Of a stretch of 64,000 bases of DNA, positions 43,223 through 54,159 are shown piece after piece. Made by a program: the position numbers and the translations under genes. This DNA comes from Metellina segmentata (Eukaryota > Arthropoda > Arachnida > Araneae > Tetragnathidae). Under the pieces are notes generated by a model, which ran no database searches, was not told where the DNA came from, and saw only the letters and a list, made by a program, of their open reading frames with translations. Location: NCBI GenBank assembly GCA_947359465.1, contig OX375873.1, positions 139,373,916 to 139,437,915 of the forward strand, written 5' to 3'. Position 1 is the stretch's first letter. The number at the start of each line of letters is the position of its first letter.

Positions 43223-45511
43223 ATGGAAAATCGGCCAAAACGATCATCCGGAAAGAGACCGAAGAAGAAAAAAGATTTCAAGGAAATAAATTCTTGAAAA
43301 AATCTAAGGGTACAGCTACACTCTACGTTTATGAGTGATGGCAACGGCTTGGCGATTTTTTTTGGCGCACTTCTGGTAGCGAGTTACGATAAATTAAGGC
43401 AGCACATCTTTCGTTACGGCTGTTGTGGTTTTCATGGCAACCTCGGCAAACGGAAACTTTCAGTTTTCATTTTAAATATTATAGAAAGTTCTTCCAAAAT
43501 CCGTTAAAATCGTTTGATTTCATTGATTCGTTTGAAATTTTTTATTTTCTCCCATTGGTTATTTTGTTTTTAAAATATCCTTTGATTGCATTGGTCCTTT
43601 TAAATCATTTTCTGTGATACCATTGGTCCATTTATTTGTATTTTGACAGTTGTGGAATTTTTATTTTACTAAAATAGTTTTCAGAGTATTATAACTTTGA
43701 CCATTTTCGTTTTCATTATTTTTTTACGAAAGAATTCTGACGCTATCAGGTTGTATTAGTTCTTGCTCTTTTTCTTTTGTAAATCTTTTTTTTTTTTTTC
43801 AACATGCCCACTGTATTTAGTGTAATTAATTGATAAGTTTCGGGGTATTCTTACGAAACATTCGTAGCTTAGTTTCTCTGCTGGTTCACAAATGTGTTTT
43901 GATATGTGCTTAAGCTTACTACTTTTTGTGAAAGTTTTTAAAAAATATACTTTTCAAAAAGTTCTGAAATGTGTTTATAAAGTGTGTTGCAAAAAGAAAA
44001 AAAATTTGTGACGGAAAAAGAGTTAAGAAATAATTATTTCCTTGGCGACTTTAGAAGTGCGCCAAAAAAAATCGCCAAGCCGTTGCCATCACTCATAAAC
44101 GTAGAGTGTAGCTGTACCAATCTAAGTCTCAAAGTGGCCAAGTTATTTTTAAAAATCTTTCGCCAAACAAAAGTGCAGCTGCTAGAAAGTTGCCGACTGC
44201 ACACAATGTTTTGCAGTCATTGGAAAACGATGTTTGCGTTGAATTTCATGGCTACAGATTAGTGGATATTTATTTATTGTTCTCACAACTAGAAAAACAT
44301 ATCTGTTGCTCTGTGTGCCTATGAATGTTAAGATTATTGAGAAATCCACTATTGGATTGTGTTCAAAATTTATTTTAGTTTGCAGACAGTGCACGGTTTA
44401 ACAGAATTTCAATTCCTGTGAATTGATTGAACACAAAAAAAATGTACCAGAAGTGAACAGGCGGTCAGTGTTGGCCATGAGATTTATAGGCCAAGGGCTA
44501 TCTTCACTCGAGACATTTTGTTCAAGTTGTGTGTTTGTGTTCTGAGACATGGGCTTCGGCATGTGTTTGCAAAGCCCATGTCTCAGAAGGCGTACGACAA
44601 GATTAATTCAAAAATTGCAGACGTGAGTGAGGTGCTCGCAAATGCATCGACGAGGAAAGCTGCTGTGGAAGAAAAGATCATTGACGGCACCGTAAATTCT
44701 ATTGCAGTTAGTGGTGATGGGACATGGAAAACCCGCGGTTATACATCTCTTGTCGGTGTATGTACTTTGATCAGGGCTGACTGCGTAAAAGTCGTCAAAG
44801 TCATGTCGTCGTATTGCAAGGGGTGCGACACCTACAAGGGCCCAAAGTTCTGCCTTAAATACAGTGCCTTTCTGGCTAAACACCAGCATAACTGCAAAAA
44901 AAACCACAGTGGGTCTGCTGGACAAATGGAAGTGAGCGGCATGCAAAGGATTTTCTGTCGATCAGAAAACAAGCATGGTTTAAAATACCAGCAGTACATA
45001 GGGGATGGAGTTTCCAAGACGTTTTCGGCAATCGTCCAAAAAAAGCCATATGGTGACAATGTTACAGTTGCAAAAATAGAGTGTGTGGGACATGTCCAAA
45101 AGCGAATGGGCAGCCACTTGCATAAATTGAAGGCATCACTTGGTAAAAAGAAGTTGAAGTTGTCGGATGCAAAAACGATCGGTGGAAAGGGTTCCTTATG
45201 ATGCTGTCATAAATAGGCTGACGGCTGCATGTATGGCTGTATATGGCAAATTAGCTGCATATATGGCTGTATGTGACTTCAATGACGGATGCAAAAGCCG
45301 AGTTGAAATTATACGCGCTTTAGGTTTGAAAATCTGCCAGACAAATGTTGTGAAATGTATTACTATGGACAAAGTGCGCATTGCGACTGCAAAGAGGCGA
45401 GCAACCGAAGCATCCTTTGAAGCTCGTAAGGCCAAAAAAATTAAAGCAGCAGTAGAAATAGAACAATTTAAGGTTACTGAGGGCTGCACTTATGATCCTG
45501 GAGCTTTTTAA
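43223..45511 (+). pseudogene. Kolobok-type (Mutator-like domain) transposase, broken
   Basis: The likely start is at 43223 (MENRPKRSSGKRPKKKK), a basic N-terminus. Coding is interrupted by the nested element and resumes after 44126 with 'NKSAAARKL' and 'CCSVCL'. After frameshifts come 'NVKIIEKSTIG' and 'NRRSVLAMRFIGQGLSSLET' near 44460-44515. The main frame 44518-45201 holds 'AVSGDGTWKTRGYTSLVGV', 'SSYCKGCDTYKGP', 'HSGSAGQMEVSGMQRIF', 'YIGDGVSKTF' and 'ECVGHVQKRMG', the core of this family with Asp residues in the GDGTW and GDG motifs. The frame then shifts to 45167-45511, ending 'CTYDPGAF', the usual C-terminus. The middle between these two parts is shorter than I expect, an apparent internal deletion. 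It is not functional as it stands. Confidence 0.85.
43309..44118. mobile_element. Nested 810-bp element, perfect 66-bp TIRs, 8-bp target duplication
   Basis: The arms 43309-43374 and 44053-44118 are exact inverse copies beginning GGTACAGCTACACTCTACG. The flanks AATCTAAG at 43301-43308 and 44119-44126 are identical. It lies in the Kolobok transposase gene, so it is younger than that element. The interior is AT-rich without a protein motif. Superfamily unresolved: 8-bp duplications fit hAT, P or Merlin, and GG-starting ends would lean to Merlin. Confidence 0.9.
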
Positions 45512-45549
45512 TTAACCATAGTTTATTTCATTTCATTTTATGTTATTTT

Positions 45550-46435
45550 TCAACTTTAACTTTATTTTTCTCAAAACGCAACATTTTAGTTTGCGCGTTG
45601 GATTTCTCAGAAACTATTTATCATATTAATCTGAAATTTCATACATATACTCAAAATAAGTTCCTTTATGACCTATACATCAATTTTCAGACAAATTATT
45701 AACAGAATTTTATTTTAACAAATTTTTCAACTTTAATTTCATTTTTCTCAAAACGCAATATTTTAGTTTGCGCGTTGGATTTCTCAGAAACTATTTATCA
45801 TGTTAATCTGAAATTTCACACATATACTCAAAATGAGTTCCTTTATGACCTATACATCAATTTTCAGACCAAATATTAACAGAAATTTGTTTTAACAAAT
45901 TTTTCAACGTTAACTTCATTTTTCTCAAAACACAAAATTTTAGTTTGCGCGTTGGATTTCTCAGAAACTATTTATCATATTAGTCTGAAATTTCAAACAT
46001 ATACTCAAAATAAGTTCCTTTATGACCTATACATCAATTTTCAAACCAATTATTAAGAGAATTTTGTTTTAATAAATTTTTCAACTTTAATTTCATTTTT
46101 CTCAAAACGCAACATTTTAGTGTGCGCGTTGGATTTCTCAGAAACTATTTATCATATTAATCTGAAATTTCATACCTGTACACAAAATAAGTTCCTTTAT
46201 GACCTATACATAAATTTTCAGACCAATTATTGACAGAATTTTTTTTATCAAAATTTTCAACTTTAACTTCATTTTACTCAAAACACAAAATTTTAGTTTG
46301 CGCGCAGGATTTCTCAGAAACTATTTACCATATTGATCTGAAATTTCATACATATGCTCACAATTAGTTCCTTTATGACTTATACACCAATTTTCAGACT
46401 AATTATTAACATAATTTTTTTTTAGGAGTTTTACT
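45550..46435. repeat. 177-bp tandem repeat, 5 units, inside the Kolobok-like element
   Basis: 'GCGCGTTGG' or a variant recurs at 45593, 45770, 45947, 46124 and 46300, steps of 177, 177, 177 and 176. Each unit also has 'TTTTTCTCAAAACGCAA', 'TCTCAGAAACTATTTATCAT', 'AAGTTCCTTTATGACCTATA' and 'CATCAATTTTCAGAC'. Units are highly alike, with the last one most diverged. Confidence 0.92.
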
Positions 46436-46963
46436 TAAAAAATTTCTTAAAATTAAAAAATTAAAAAAAAAATTTATTAAAAACATATTTTTTGTTTTTA
46501 AATTTCTTAAAAAGTGTGTATAACATCGAAACTGAACAGTTTTCTATTAGATAAAATTAATTTTGTACATTTTGATCAATTTTGTACTTCAGAATCTTGC
46601 GCGCAGTAAAATATTGATATTAAAAAGTGTCCAATTTAAATTTCTTAATAACTTTTTTAAAACATTTTTAATTAAATAAAAATTTGAGAAACAATGTAAA
46701 TATATGTGAATATTATATGGTAAAAGTTTAAAAATTGTGCTTTGTTTCATTAATAAGTTATATTGGTTTGAAAAAGGATGTTTTTTTGCATACATGGATA
46801 ATTTTTAAGAGTCCTGAGACCCCTTAACAAGAGTCGACATTTTGGTTGCCTACCAAAAGGGATGTGCTCTTGAGAGCGTTACACACAGGGCAGTCTAAAA
46901 ACAGATGCATGTGAGTACAAAGTGTGTACGATACGAATATAATTAAGTTACTAAATAAAACGA

Positions 46964-47147
46964 TCACGTTGGTGTGGTGTGGAAGTTAGGAGAACGGGGT
47001 AGCAACTCAGTTGTGACGTCGATCTCTGACAGTGGTTCAAAATTAAGATGTGCTGTCCTCGGATCTTTCCCTTCGGAATTAATCCCGGACCGCCACCAAT
47101 AGCCCGTCGTGATGCACCTCTGAGTGACGTTAATAAACTACCTAACA
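46964..47147 (+). repeat. SINE family A copy
   Basis: Inverse family wording: 'GTTGGTGTGGTGTGGAAGTT', 'GTGGTTCAAAATTAAGATG', 'GATCTTTCCCTTCGGAATTA', 'ATCCCGGACCGCCACCAAT' and the tail 'GTGACGTTAATAAACTACC'. Confidence 0.7.
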
Positions 47148-47149
47148 AA

Positions 47150-48468
47150 TAAAACGAAAATGCAGTGTGTAATATAAAGACAATTTCATTCCATAGGCAT
47201 AATGTGATCCTATCAAGATAAGACTGTACGATTCAAATCGAAATATTCATGCATCTGATTTTCTCATGATTTAAGACATTTCTCACGATTCTCTTCGAAA
47301 AAGTTTATTCTTTTTGGTTTCTCGGTAGATGGGGATAACTGACACGACATTTCGCCGATGGCGATGATCTTTTCCAAAGCAAAGACGAACAGATTCACGG
47401 GATGGTTATACATTGCATAGCAATTCCAAAGAGCTTATTGCGTTAAGTACATTAGGAAAGCGAAGCTACATTCCCGGGGGTTATCGTTATTCCGTTTGAA
47501 GATTGATGCTATTCATGACGAAGGACTTTTGCACATTAATGAATATTATGATCAGTAGCTCAAAATATAAATTAGATGCGTGATCCAAACATTTAGAATA
47601 GAAGATATGCTCTCTTGAGCTTGCAAATGGTTCTGGTACAGTGCATCCAGGCATGAGAATGCAAAATTTCAAAAAAGAGGAAAACCAAAATGTGAAATTA
47701 AATACACGCGAGTCAGGTCTGTGCACAGGATTTCGCAATTGTAAAAATTAAAAATTTATAAATAATTAAGGTTAGACTATAAATCGGGAAAAAGCGATGA
47801 ATCACGAGCACATGCTAAATATGAGCCATCCGAAATAACAACATCAAGGTAGATGTCTGTCCACATTAAAAAATTTAATGCTGTTGCAAAATTGAAAACT
47901 CGCTTTTTTTGCTCTATTCTTAAGACGGTTTCACGAGAAAGTAGATAGTAAAATTACGAAACTAATATGGTTTGTTCAAAATTGTACAAGGAACAAAATG
48001 AAATTTGTTTTTCTGAAGCGGCTTATTAGTTTAGGGTGCATTAAGTGTTAATGTCGAAAAAAGCGAAATTTCTAACGTGAGTGAACAATAGACGTGCAAT
48101 TTTCAGTCTTCAGCCGTGATTTCCTTTAGAGTACTTCTAAATGTAAATTTTTTGCACGACAATTTTTTTTAGAAATTTCAATTTTGTTCCCCGATAATAT
48201 ATATTTAAAATTCGGGACATTTTCGTTACTTTATTTTTAAACTGTCATATCTATATGTTATTATTATAAGTTTTAAAATTTGAAAAAAAAAATTAGAATG
48301 TACTCTTTCTGACGGTACAATTATTTTTCAAATTTGTTCATAAAGAAATTCGATGTTATGAAAAGTAAAATTTTGCGACAGTGTACAAAGTGTTCCTCCC
48401 GCAGACGCGCGGAGATCCAACGTCAAACAGCTTTTATGAAACTGAGGCTCAGAGGAATGTAGCCCCCT
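47150..48468. other. AT-rich DNA, no recognised feature
   Basis: No motif-bearing frame and no repeat shared with the window. Confidence 0.4.
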
Positions 48469-48708
48469 AGTAGACCTGGGCGATGTTCAAATTTTTACAT
48501 CGCGATACATCGGCATTCTAACATTACGATATATTGTGATGTTAACCATGCATTTTAAACATATTAAAAGCAAAACCTTGTTCCTACTATAAATTACTAT
48601 AAAAAATCATGGTAGGAAAAAAAATAACAAATAAAGATCTGCGTTGTACATTAAAGAAACAAACACACATGATTTAAAACAAGATTTTTTTTGCATTTAG
48701 TATATACT

Positions 48709-49288
48709 AGCCAATGCGTCGCACGTGGTGTTGGTTTGTCACAGGCAACGCCCTGATGTAAGGTATTAAGGAATTAATCTGGTGTAAAATTTTCCGCAGA
48801 TTTCAAATCCGTTGAAATTTTTATTCTATCTTTAACAATTGCTGAGATAGAAAAAAGCACTGAAGAACGTCAGTGATAACTTTATTAATATCTTTTGCTT
48901 CACTAGAATCTGTTTCGCAGCAAACCAAAATGAATGAATCTCGAAACAAGCGAAGGTCATTCGAATGTGTTCTCTCCCATTCTAGAGACGGGAGATAAAA
49001 AAACACGATATAGTTCCAAAGGCTGACGTCAAGGTAATGTGAGGGCAAAAAGTCTAAATTTTGATGTTTCTTCATTCAACGAAATAAGGAAGAATGGTGA
49101 AAAAAACAATTAAATTCATTTTAAAATTATCTAGATTGAATTTTAAAATCCGCCGACCCTAAAATTGCAAAAATTAGGACTACATGTGTGCCGAATCTCA
49201 TTACTGTAAGTGCTATTGATTCGTCAGGACTTTAGAGTCCAAGAAAACAAACAGACAAACAACCATTACCTTTTATAATATTAGAGAT
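48709..49288 (+). repeat. Repeat D, most complete copy (about 580 bp)
   Basis: It starts 'ATACTAGCCAATGCGTCGCA', then 'GGTGTAAAATTTTCCGCAGA', 'GGCTGACGTCAAGG', 'CTACATGTGTGCCGAATCTC', 'ATTACTGTAAGTGCTATTGA' and ends 'CTTTTATAATATTAGAGAT'. Partial copies occur at 19908, 22725, 29358 and 36999. The minus-strand frames inside carry no motif. Class unknown, possibly the tail of a retroposed or rolling-circle element. Confidence 0.6.
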
Positions 49289-49289
49289 G

Positions 49290-49920
49290 TGTGTGTGTTC
49301 CATACACCATATATGCTCAAGTAGAGATTCCAAAATTAGCTTACTTAGGAGAAAAACTTCAGCATAAATAGAAATAAAGAGGCATTTTATTCCTCTAATT
49401 AATGATGACGGCATATATATCTTAGATAGCCACAGAACTTCACAACAAAAAAGGATTCAACTTAAAATGTGCAAAATCATTTTTGTTTTAAAATTTTTAA
49501 AGCACACTGAATTTCAATTTCGCTAAAAGATATGTTTGGAAACGAAAGTCAGCTTCTGGACACAAATGGTTTTGAGAAAAAAAAAATGAAAACAGACCGT
49601 AAAATTCCCAGATTTTCCAAAATTATTTTGTTCTTAAGTACTCTTAAGGGAAAAAAAACAGTAACTAATTAAAAAATGTAATATAAAGACCTAGATAAAT
49701 TCAGCAAGTAGAGTAGAATTATTCGCTCCCATGCAGATTGAAACTTTAATTTTCAATCTTTATATGTGTGACCTGTCGCCTCATTATCACCCGAAAAAAA
49801 ATCAGCGCAGAAATCGCAAAATTAACAATAGGTTCTCATAAATCAAATTTTTCACAAATGATGATAAAAAAAAGAAATTACCGCTGGAAATACTGATTAG
49901 GCAACTCAGATATCGCGCAT
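49290..49920. other. AT-rich DNA, no recognised feature
   Basis: Nothing recognised between repeat D and the 66-bp tandem array. Confidence 0.35.
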
Positions 49921-49954
49921 GAGCTAAGTAAGCATCGAAATCGTTAGCGACAAC

Positions 49955-50275
49955 ATCGTGACACCGGAAAACCGCGAGATAGGGAAAATTCGCGAAGTCA
50001 CGATGATCGCGAGACCTGCGCTAGCTAAGAGGTGGCTGTGTGAGATCGGGAAAAATCGCGATGTCACGATAATCGAAGAGACCTGCGCTAGCTAAGAGAT
50101 GGCTGTGTGAAATCGGGAAAAATCGCTATGTCACGATGACCACGAGACCTGCGCTAGCTAAGGTATGGCTGTGTGAGATCGGGGAAAATCGCGATGTCAC
50201 GATGATCGCGAGACCTGCGCTAGCTAAGGGATGTCGTTGAGATCGGAAAAATCGCGATGTCACGATGCATCACCA
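49955..50275. repeat. 66-bp tandem repeat, 4-5 units
   Basis: 'GAGACCTGCGCTAGCTAAG' recurs at 50011, 50078, 50144 and 50210, steps of 67, 66 and 66. 'GGGAAAAATCGCGATGTCAC' lies between. A partial unit precedes the first. Confidence 0.9.
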
Positions 50276-50624
50276 TCGTGAAAATTTCGTAACCGATGTG
50301 GCGATGTTGACCTCACATCGGTTTTTCACGATGTATCTATTCGTTGCCCTGACCTACCACTAGTATATAAAAACGTCACTAGGACATCCAGTTCTTCAAA
50401 GCTTGAAATATACTCATTGGCTAGAAACACTAATGAAATGACGTCATATTCTTAAAAATGGTAAAAATCGCGTTAGAAAAACGAGGAAAATTACTGAAAA
50501 ACGGAAAAACATGAAAAAATACACAAAATGCGGAAATCCGCGTAAACGCGGAAAATTCTCATGCCTGAATGCATCTAATTTTCTTTCGATCGGTTATTTT
50601 AGGATTCAGGTTGAAAGTTAAGTG

Positions 50625-50875
50625 GGTAGGAATTTAATTAGCGTCACACTGGAGCAACACAACGGGCTATTGGTGACGGTCCGTGATCGAACCCCAAGAG
50701 AAACATCCGAGGACAACACCCCTTCATTTTGAACCACGTGAACCACACGTTTTGAACCAACGTGAGGGCATTTGAGGCCATGAAAGATTTAATTTCTCCT
50801 TTGTACACATCGGTCTTAGGTTATATTCGAACTCACCGGTTGGTACTCATCCAACCTGTCAACAACGGCCTCTTT
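50625..50875 (-). repeat. SINE family A copy with degraded head
   Basis: 'GGTAGGAATTTAATTAGCGT', 'AACGGGCTATTGGTGACGGT' and 'CATCCGAGGACAACACC'. Then, after a short local duplication of 'GAACCACGTGAACCACACG', comes 'AACGTGAGGGCATTTGAGG' and a weak tRNA-like end near 50825-50875. Confidence 0.7.
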
Positions 50876-50999
50876 ATATACACTGGATTGCAATACGTGA
50901 ACCACAATAAGGTTTCGGCAATTATTTTGCAGTGAAGCGAACCCGATGTGGATTAGTTGGCTGTTTAGATTGAATTTTAAAGTTCAAGGATCCGATTTG

Positions 51000-51150
51000 T
51001 CTTAGTTCTACCAAATACAAGACATACAATGTCAGGTAATGGACACACAGTGAAAGTTTATGTATGGTTTTACTGATACAGATGAGAGGAATAACATCCA
51101 GGAAAGGAATCGAACCTGCACGCAGGTACTAGAACAGTGGACGAACAAAG
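51000..51150 (-). repeat. SINE family B copy
   Basis: 'GTCAGGTAATGGACACACAG', 'CTGATACAGATGAGAGG', 'GAAAGGAATCGAACCTGCAC' (box B complement) and 'GGTACTAGAACAGTGGACG' follow the family order. Confidence 0.65.
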
Positions 51151-51280
51151 TGACCCCACACCTGGAATGGTCCAAAATGTACATCGAAAGTTGCTATACC
51201 CATGAAGAAAACCAAGAGATCAGAAGCGACCAGTTAAGTCTTTGATCTAATGTGATGACACCATATAGTATAAACCTAAA

Positions 51281-51511
51281 GATCGGAAAACAACACCATG
51301 TACTTTGAACACGTTCAGATGACGAGGTCCATTCTCATGACACCCCATTCTCCAAACTTCCACACCACGTCAACGTGAGGGTATTCGAGGCCATGACGGA
51401 TTAAACGTGCACCAGCCCTCGTGGACACGGCGGTCTTCGACTGGATCTAGTTTCGAACTCGCAACCCTGCGTTTGCTCATCTGTTACTCTACCGACAGGG
51501 CCACCGTGGCC
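51281..51511 (-). repeat. SINE family A, head-containing copy
   Basis: 'TCAGATGACGAGGTCC', 'CACACCACGTCAACGTGAGG' and 'GATTAAACGTGCACCAGCCC' lead to the best tRNA-like head of the family. Read on the minus strand from 51511 it begins 'GGCCACGGTGGCCCTGTCGG', with box A-like 'TGTCGGTAGAG' and box B-like 'GCGAGTTCGAAAC'. This copy shows why the family is called tRNA-derived. Confidence 0.78.
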
Positions 51512-51514
51512 AGC

Positions 51515-52925
51515 AAGTCTAAAGGATACCTTCTAAAGGTCGCTTAAAGTAGTGTGTGTAGCATCAAATCAGCTTAGTCGGTTGTTATGAAAATAAAGAC
51601 ATTCTGTTGAAACATGTTCAACTGATACATTAATTTCGAAGCACACATAGCGGTACAATGGATCGTAAAATTAGAAGTCATCGACCACATAAGAAAGAAG
51701 AATACTTCTTAATATACAATGCAAATTGTTATATTATTTCAGTTTGCTCGCGACATTGGTTTTCTACGGTACTAAAAGAAAAGTAATGAAAATTTACATA
51801 TTTTGAATTCCTAGCATAGTAAACTGTTTGTATACGAACAAGGAACTAAATTTTACTTTTTGATAAAAAAAAATACAATACCCCACACAAGCTTCGGATT
51901 CAACATCACGATTAAAAAGCAGCAAGCTGTAATAATCTGACTTCGATTATTCTGAAAAACGCAGTCACTTTCAAACACTTGCTGGAAGGAGTATATATTT
52001 GCATAAATACTTTTCCTCCCTCTTCGAGCATACAAGCGTTTCACTAGAACTGGAAACCCATTACACTTCGTGAGCGGTTACCTGTGAGATAAACGGCGCA
52101 GACCTTAATTGAAAAACTTAAAAATTCATTCTTGGTGTGCCTCGCACCGGAATCGAAAAGAATGCCATCTCAAGTATCGATCCGAATGTATCGATCCGTC
52201 GAATATCGAAGTATTCAAGAAAAGTAATTGAAATCTAGATTTATGTGTCTGCTTTTTGCTTTCAAAAACCCTCTTCAGTATTTAATATCGAAAGGAAGTA
52301 TATTCTATAAAAGGCAGCAGGGGAAAAACAAATCTGGGCATAAATTTTTACCGTGAGTTGTGAAAGTGCTTAGAAAAATCAAGCGTTTGTTTTGACAACT
52401 GGGATTATTGAATTTTTGATATTAAACGAATCTAACTGATAGATTTTCTGACTTCCAGGGAAGCGTCTCATAAATAGTGAGTGTCTTAGAAGCCCCCGTC
52501 TCAGGAAATATTAAAAATAATCGAACTCTTCTGCTTAAATCAAGAAGTTGTTTTCTCTTTTGCCTCACATCAGCAAAATTAATTTTTGTTAAGATGATAT
52601 TACAACCGTAGGTTCATTGATATTTAAACTCTGCATATTACATTTTATCAACGTGATTACTTTTCATACGTGTTCCGAACAAATTGATACCCGACTCATA
52701 TCAATCTAATAATATTGGGGAAAAAAGTGTTTGGGGATATTGCATATTCAAGGCATTGACTATATGCTTTATTGAAATATCAAGTGTTTAAATCGTCGTT
52801 GATTCATTAAGATTCAAATTTTCCAACGATTCAATTTCATTCTTATTCTATTCAGTATTTTACATTTGGGTTTTGACATTTTTAAACCCACGATATAACC
52901 TTCGTATTAATTTCAACAAGGTGCT
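51515..52925. other. AT-rich DNA, no recognised feature
   Basis: 'AGTATCGATCCGAATGTATC' and 'TCGAATATCGAAGTATTC' at 52173-52215 resemble the 'TCGAATAC' rich region at 59.8-60.1 kb. Otherwise nothing. Confidence 0.4.
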
Positions 52926-52927
52926 TT

Positions 52928-53073
52928 TTATTCTGTTGACGAGATAGTCAGTTTTTCTAATGATGAGATACCTCGTAGAAACCATCACAAGATAAAATCG
53001 TAGTCATCTACCTATTTTAATACTGAATGTTATTTACTACTCGACCAAGGAGATTCCGTGATATACTTCTTTG
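52928..53073. repeat. 146-bp direct repeat, left copy
   Basis: It contains 'GACGAGATAGTCAGTTTTTC', 'GATGAGATACCTCGTAGAAA', 'AAATCGTAGTCATCTACCTA' and 'TCGACCAAGGAGATTCCGTG'. It aligns without gaps to 54013-54158, with about a dozen mismatches. Confidence 0.9.
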
Positions 53074-53089
53074 TTGTTTCTTATCCTCC

Positions 53090-54012
53090 AAAATGGTCTG
53101 ACGAAGTCAGACTAGGTCCATATCCTTCCTAGAGAGGTCCATACAATCCAGGATGTGCGCAGCAGAAGTCTGGTGTGCGTGGCACTTTGAGCATGTAGCA
53201 TAGTTTCTCGCCCTCAAAAAATGAAAGACATTTCAAGTGGCCGCTGGCAAGACGTGAGAGACTGGTCTGGGACTGTATTCATCTGTATATCGCACGAAAG
53301 GGCTTGAAAAAAACCCGGCTTACCACCCATATACTAATGGTGGGAGGTAGGTACCAACCATTCCTCTTTGTTTTGGGATTTTTTCCGAGAAAAAAGTTCC
53401 AAATTGGTGAGTTCAGAAGAGAAGAGGGTGGATGGCTGCAGCCCTCCTTTGCAAGGTTGCCAGCTAATTCATTACCGAAAAGATGCACGTGAGATGGAAT
53501 CCACTGGTTGTGGATGTCATGAAGCAGTGATATGAGCCTCAACTTTTGCAGGATATAGATGCTTACTTTGTCCCCTATGAAGGTCCAATTACTAAGGTGT
53601 TGAATCGAGCTGCGGCTGTCATTCAAGATCCAGAGAGCGCCGAAGTTGTTTTCACTTAGGATAGCCTGAAATCCTATATCGATTGCATTTAATTCGCTTC
53701 TGAAAACTGAACAGAAGTCCGTGTTTCGTTGACAAAGAGTTATCTTCTTCTGGGGAGTTTCGATATAGATGCCACTACCTGCCAGTTCGCCAATTTTGCT
53801 ACAGTCGGTAAAAATCTTAATGTCATTCTTAGGTATTTTATTTATGATTTCTAAGCCCAATTGTCTAAGATGATCTGTCACAAAATCCTTCTTATTGACA
53901 GTAGTGGAGAGGTTATAGTGAAAGTAAACCCTGGGGAGCACTTCTGTTGGGTTCATACTACTATGAAGAGAATATGATTCCACATCATCACTAATTAATT
54001 GTTGAGACAAAA
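53090..54012 (-). pseudogene. RNase H relic of a non-LTR retrotransposon
   Basis: RNase H degrades the RNA strand of RNA-DNA hybrids during retrotransposition. The minus-strand frame 54073-53279 (264 codons) contains 'DIKIFTDCSKIGELAGSGIY' (Asp90), 'FCSVFRSELNAIDIG' (Glu127), 'LWILNDSRSSIQHLSNWT' (Asp152) and 'IHNQWIPSHVHLFGNELAGN' (His195). Position 205, normally Asp, is Gly, so the last catalytic residue is lost. The first 20 or so codons lie in the right direct repeat, so the frame's start is not a real gene start. Beyond a stop, 53230-53090 still reads 'SLSRLASGHLKCLSFFEG' and further tail wording typical of arthropod elements of this kind. No reverse transcriptase is attached. Confidence 0.85.
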
Positions 54013-54158
54013 TTATTCTGATGACGAGATAGTCAGTTTTTGTAATGATGAGATACCTCGTAGAAACAGTCACAAGTTAAAATCGTAGTCATCTACCTAA
54101 TTTAATACTGAATGCTATTTTCTATTCGACCAAGGAGACTCTGTGATATACTTCTTTG
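54013..54158. repeat. 146-bp direct repeat, right copy
   Basis: Same length and order as 52928-53073, about 92 percent identical by my reading. It belongs to the GACGAGAT family. The 939 bases between the copies hold the RNase H relic. Confidence 0.9.
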
Positions 54159-54159
54159 G

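Larger units (their letters stand above)
42833..46823 (+). mobile_element. Kolobok-like DNA transposon (about 4 kb)
   Basis: The left end GGGGTCTCAGGACCCTTAAA and the inverse right end GGGGTCTCAGGACTCTTAAA match at 19 of 20 bases. TTAA lies immediately outside both (42829-42832 and 46824-46827). A TTAA duplication with G-rich ends plus the transposase type inside fits the Kolobok superfamily. From left to right it holds the broken transposase gene, a nested 810-bp element, and a 177-bp tandem array in the 3' region. Confidence 0.82.
48471..50356. mobile_element. Possible hAT-type element, about 1.9 kb, no coding capacity
   Basis: The left end TAGACCTGGGCGATG and the inverse right end TAGGTCAGGGCAACG are similar. 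Both are followed by sequence rich in 'ACATCG' words. The flanks 'CCCTAG'-like on the left and 'CCACTAG' on the right are similar but not a clean 8-bp duplication. It contains a repeat D copy and a 66-bp tandem array. The boundaries are my best reading only. Confidence 0.4.

Noticed and set aside
45550..46435. Regularly spaced repeats that could suggest a CRISPR array
   Set aside because: Units are 177 bp and contiguous with no short repeat/unique spacer pattern, in an arthropod-type transposon. It is a tandem repeat.
48463..50364. 8-bp target duplication for the element 48471-50356
   Set aside because: The flanks CCCCCTAG and CCACTAGT are only loosely alike, so I do not claim a duplication.
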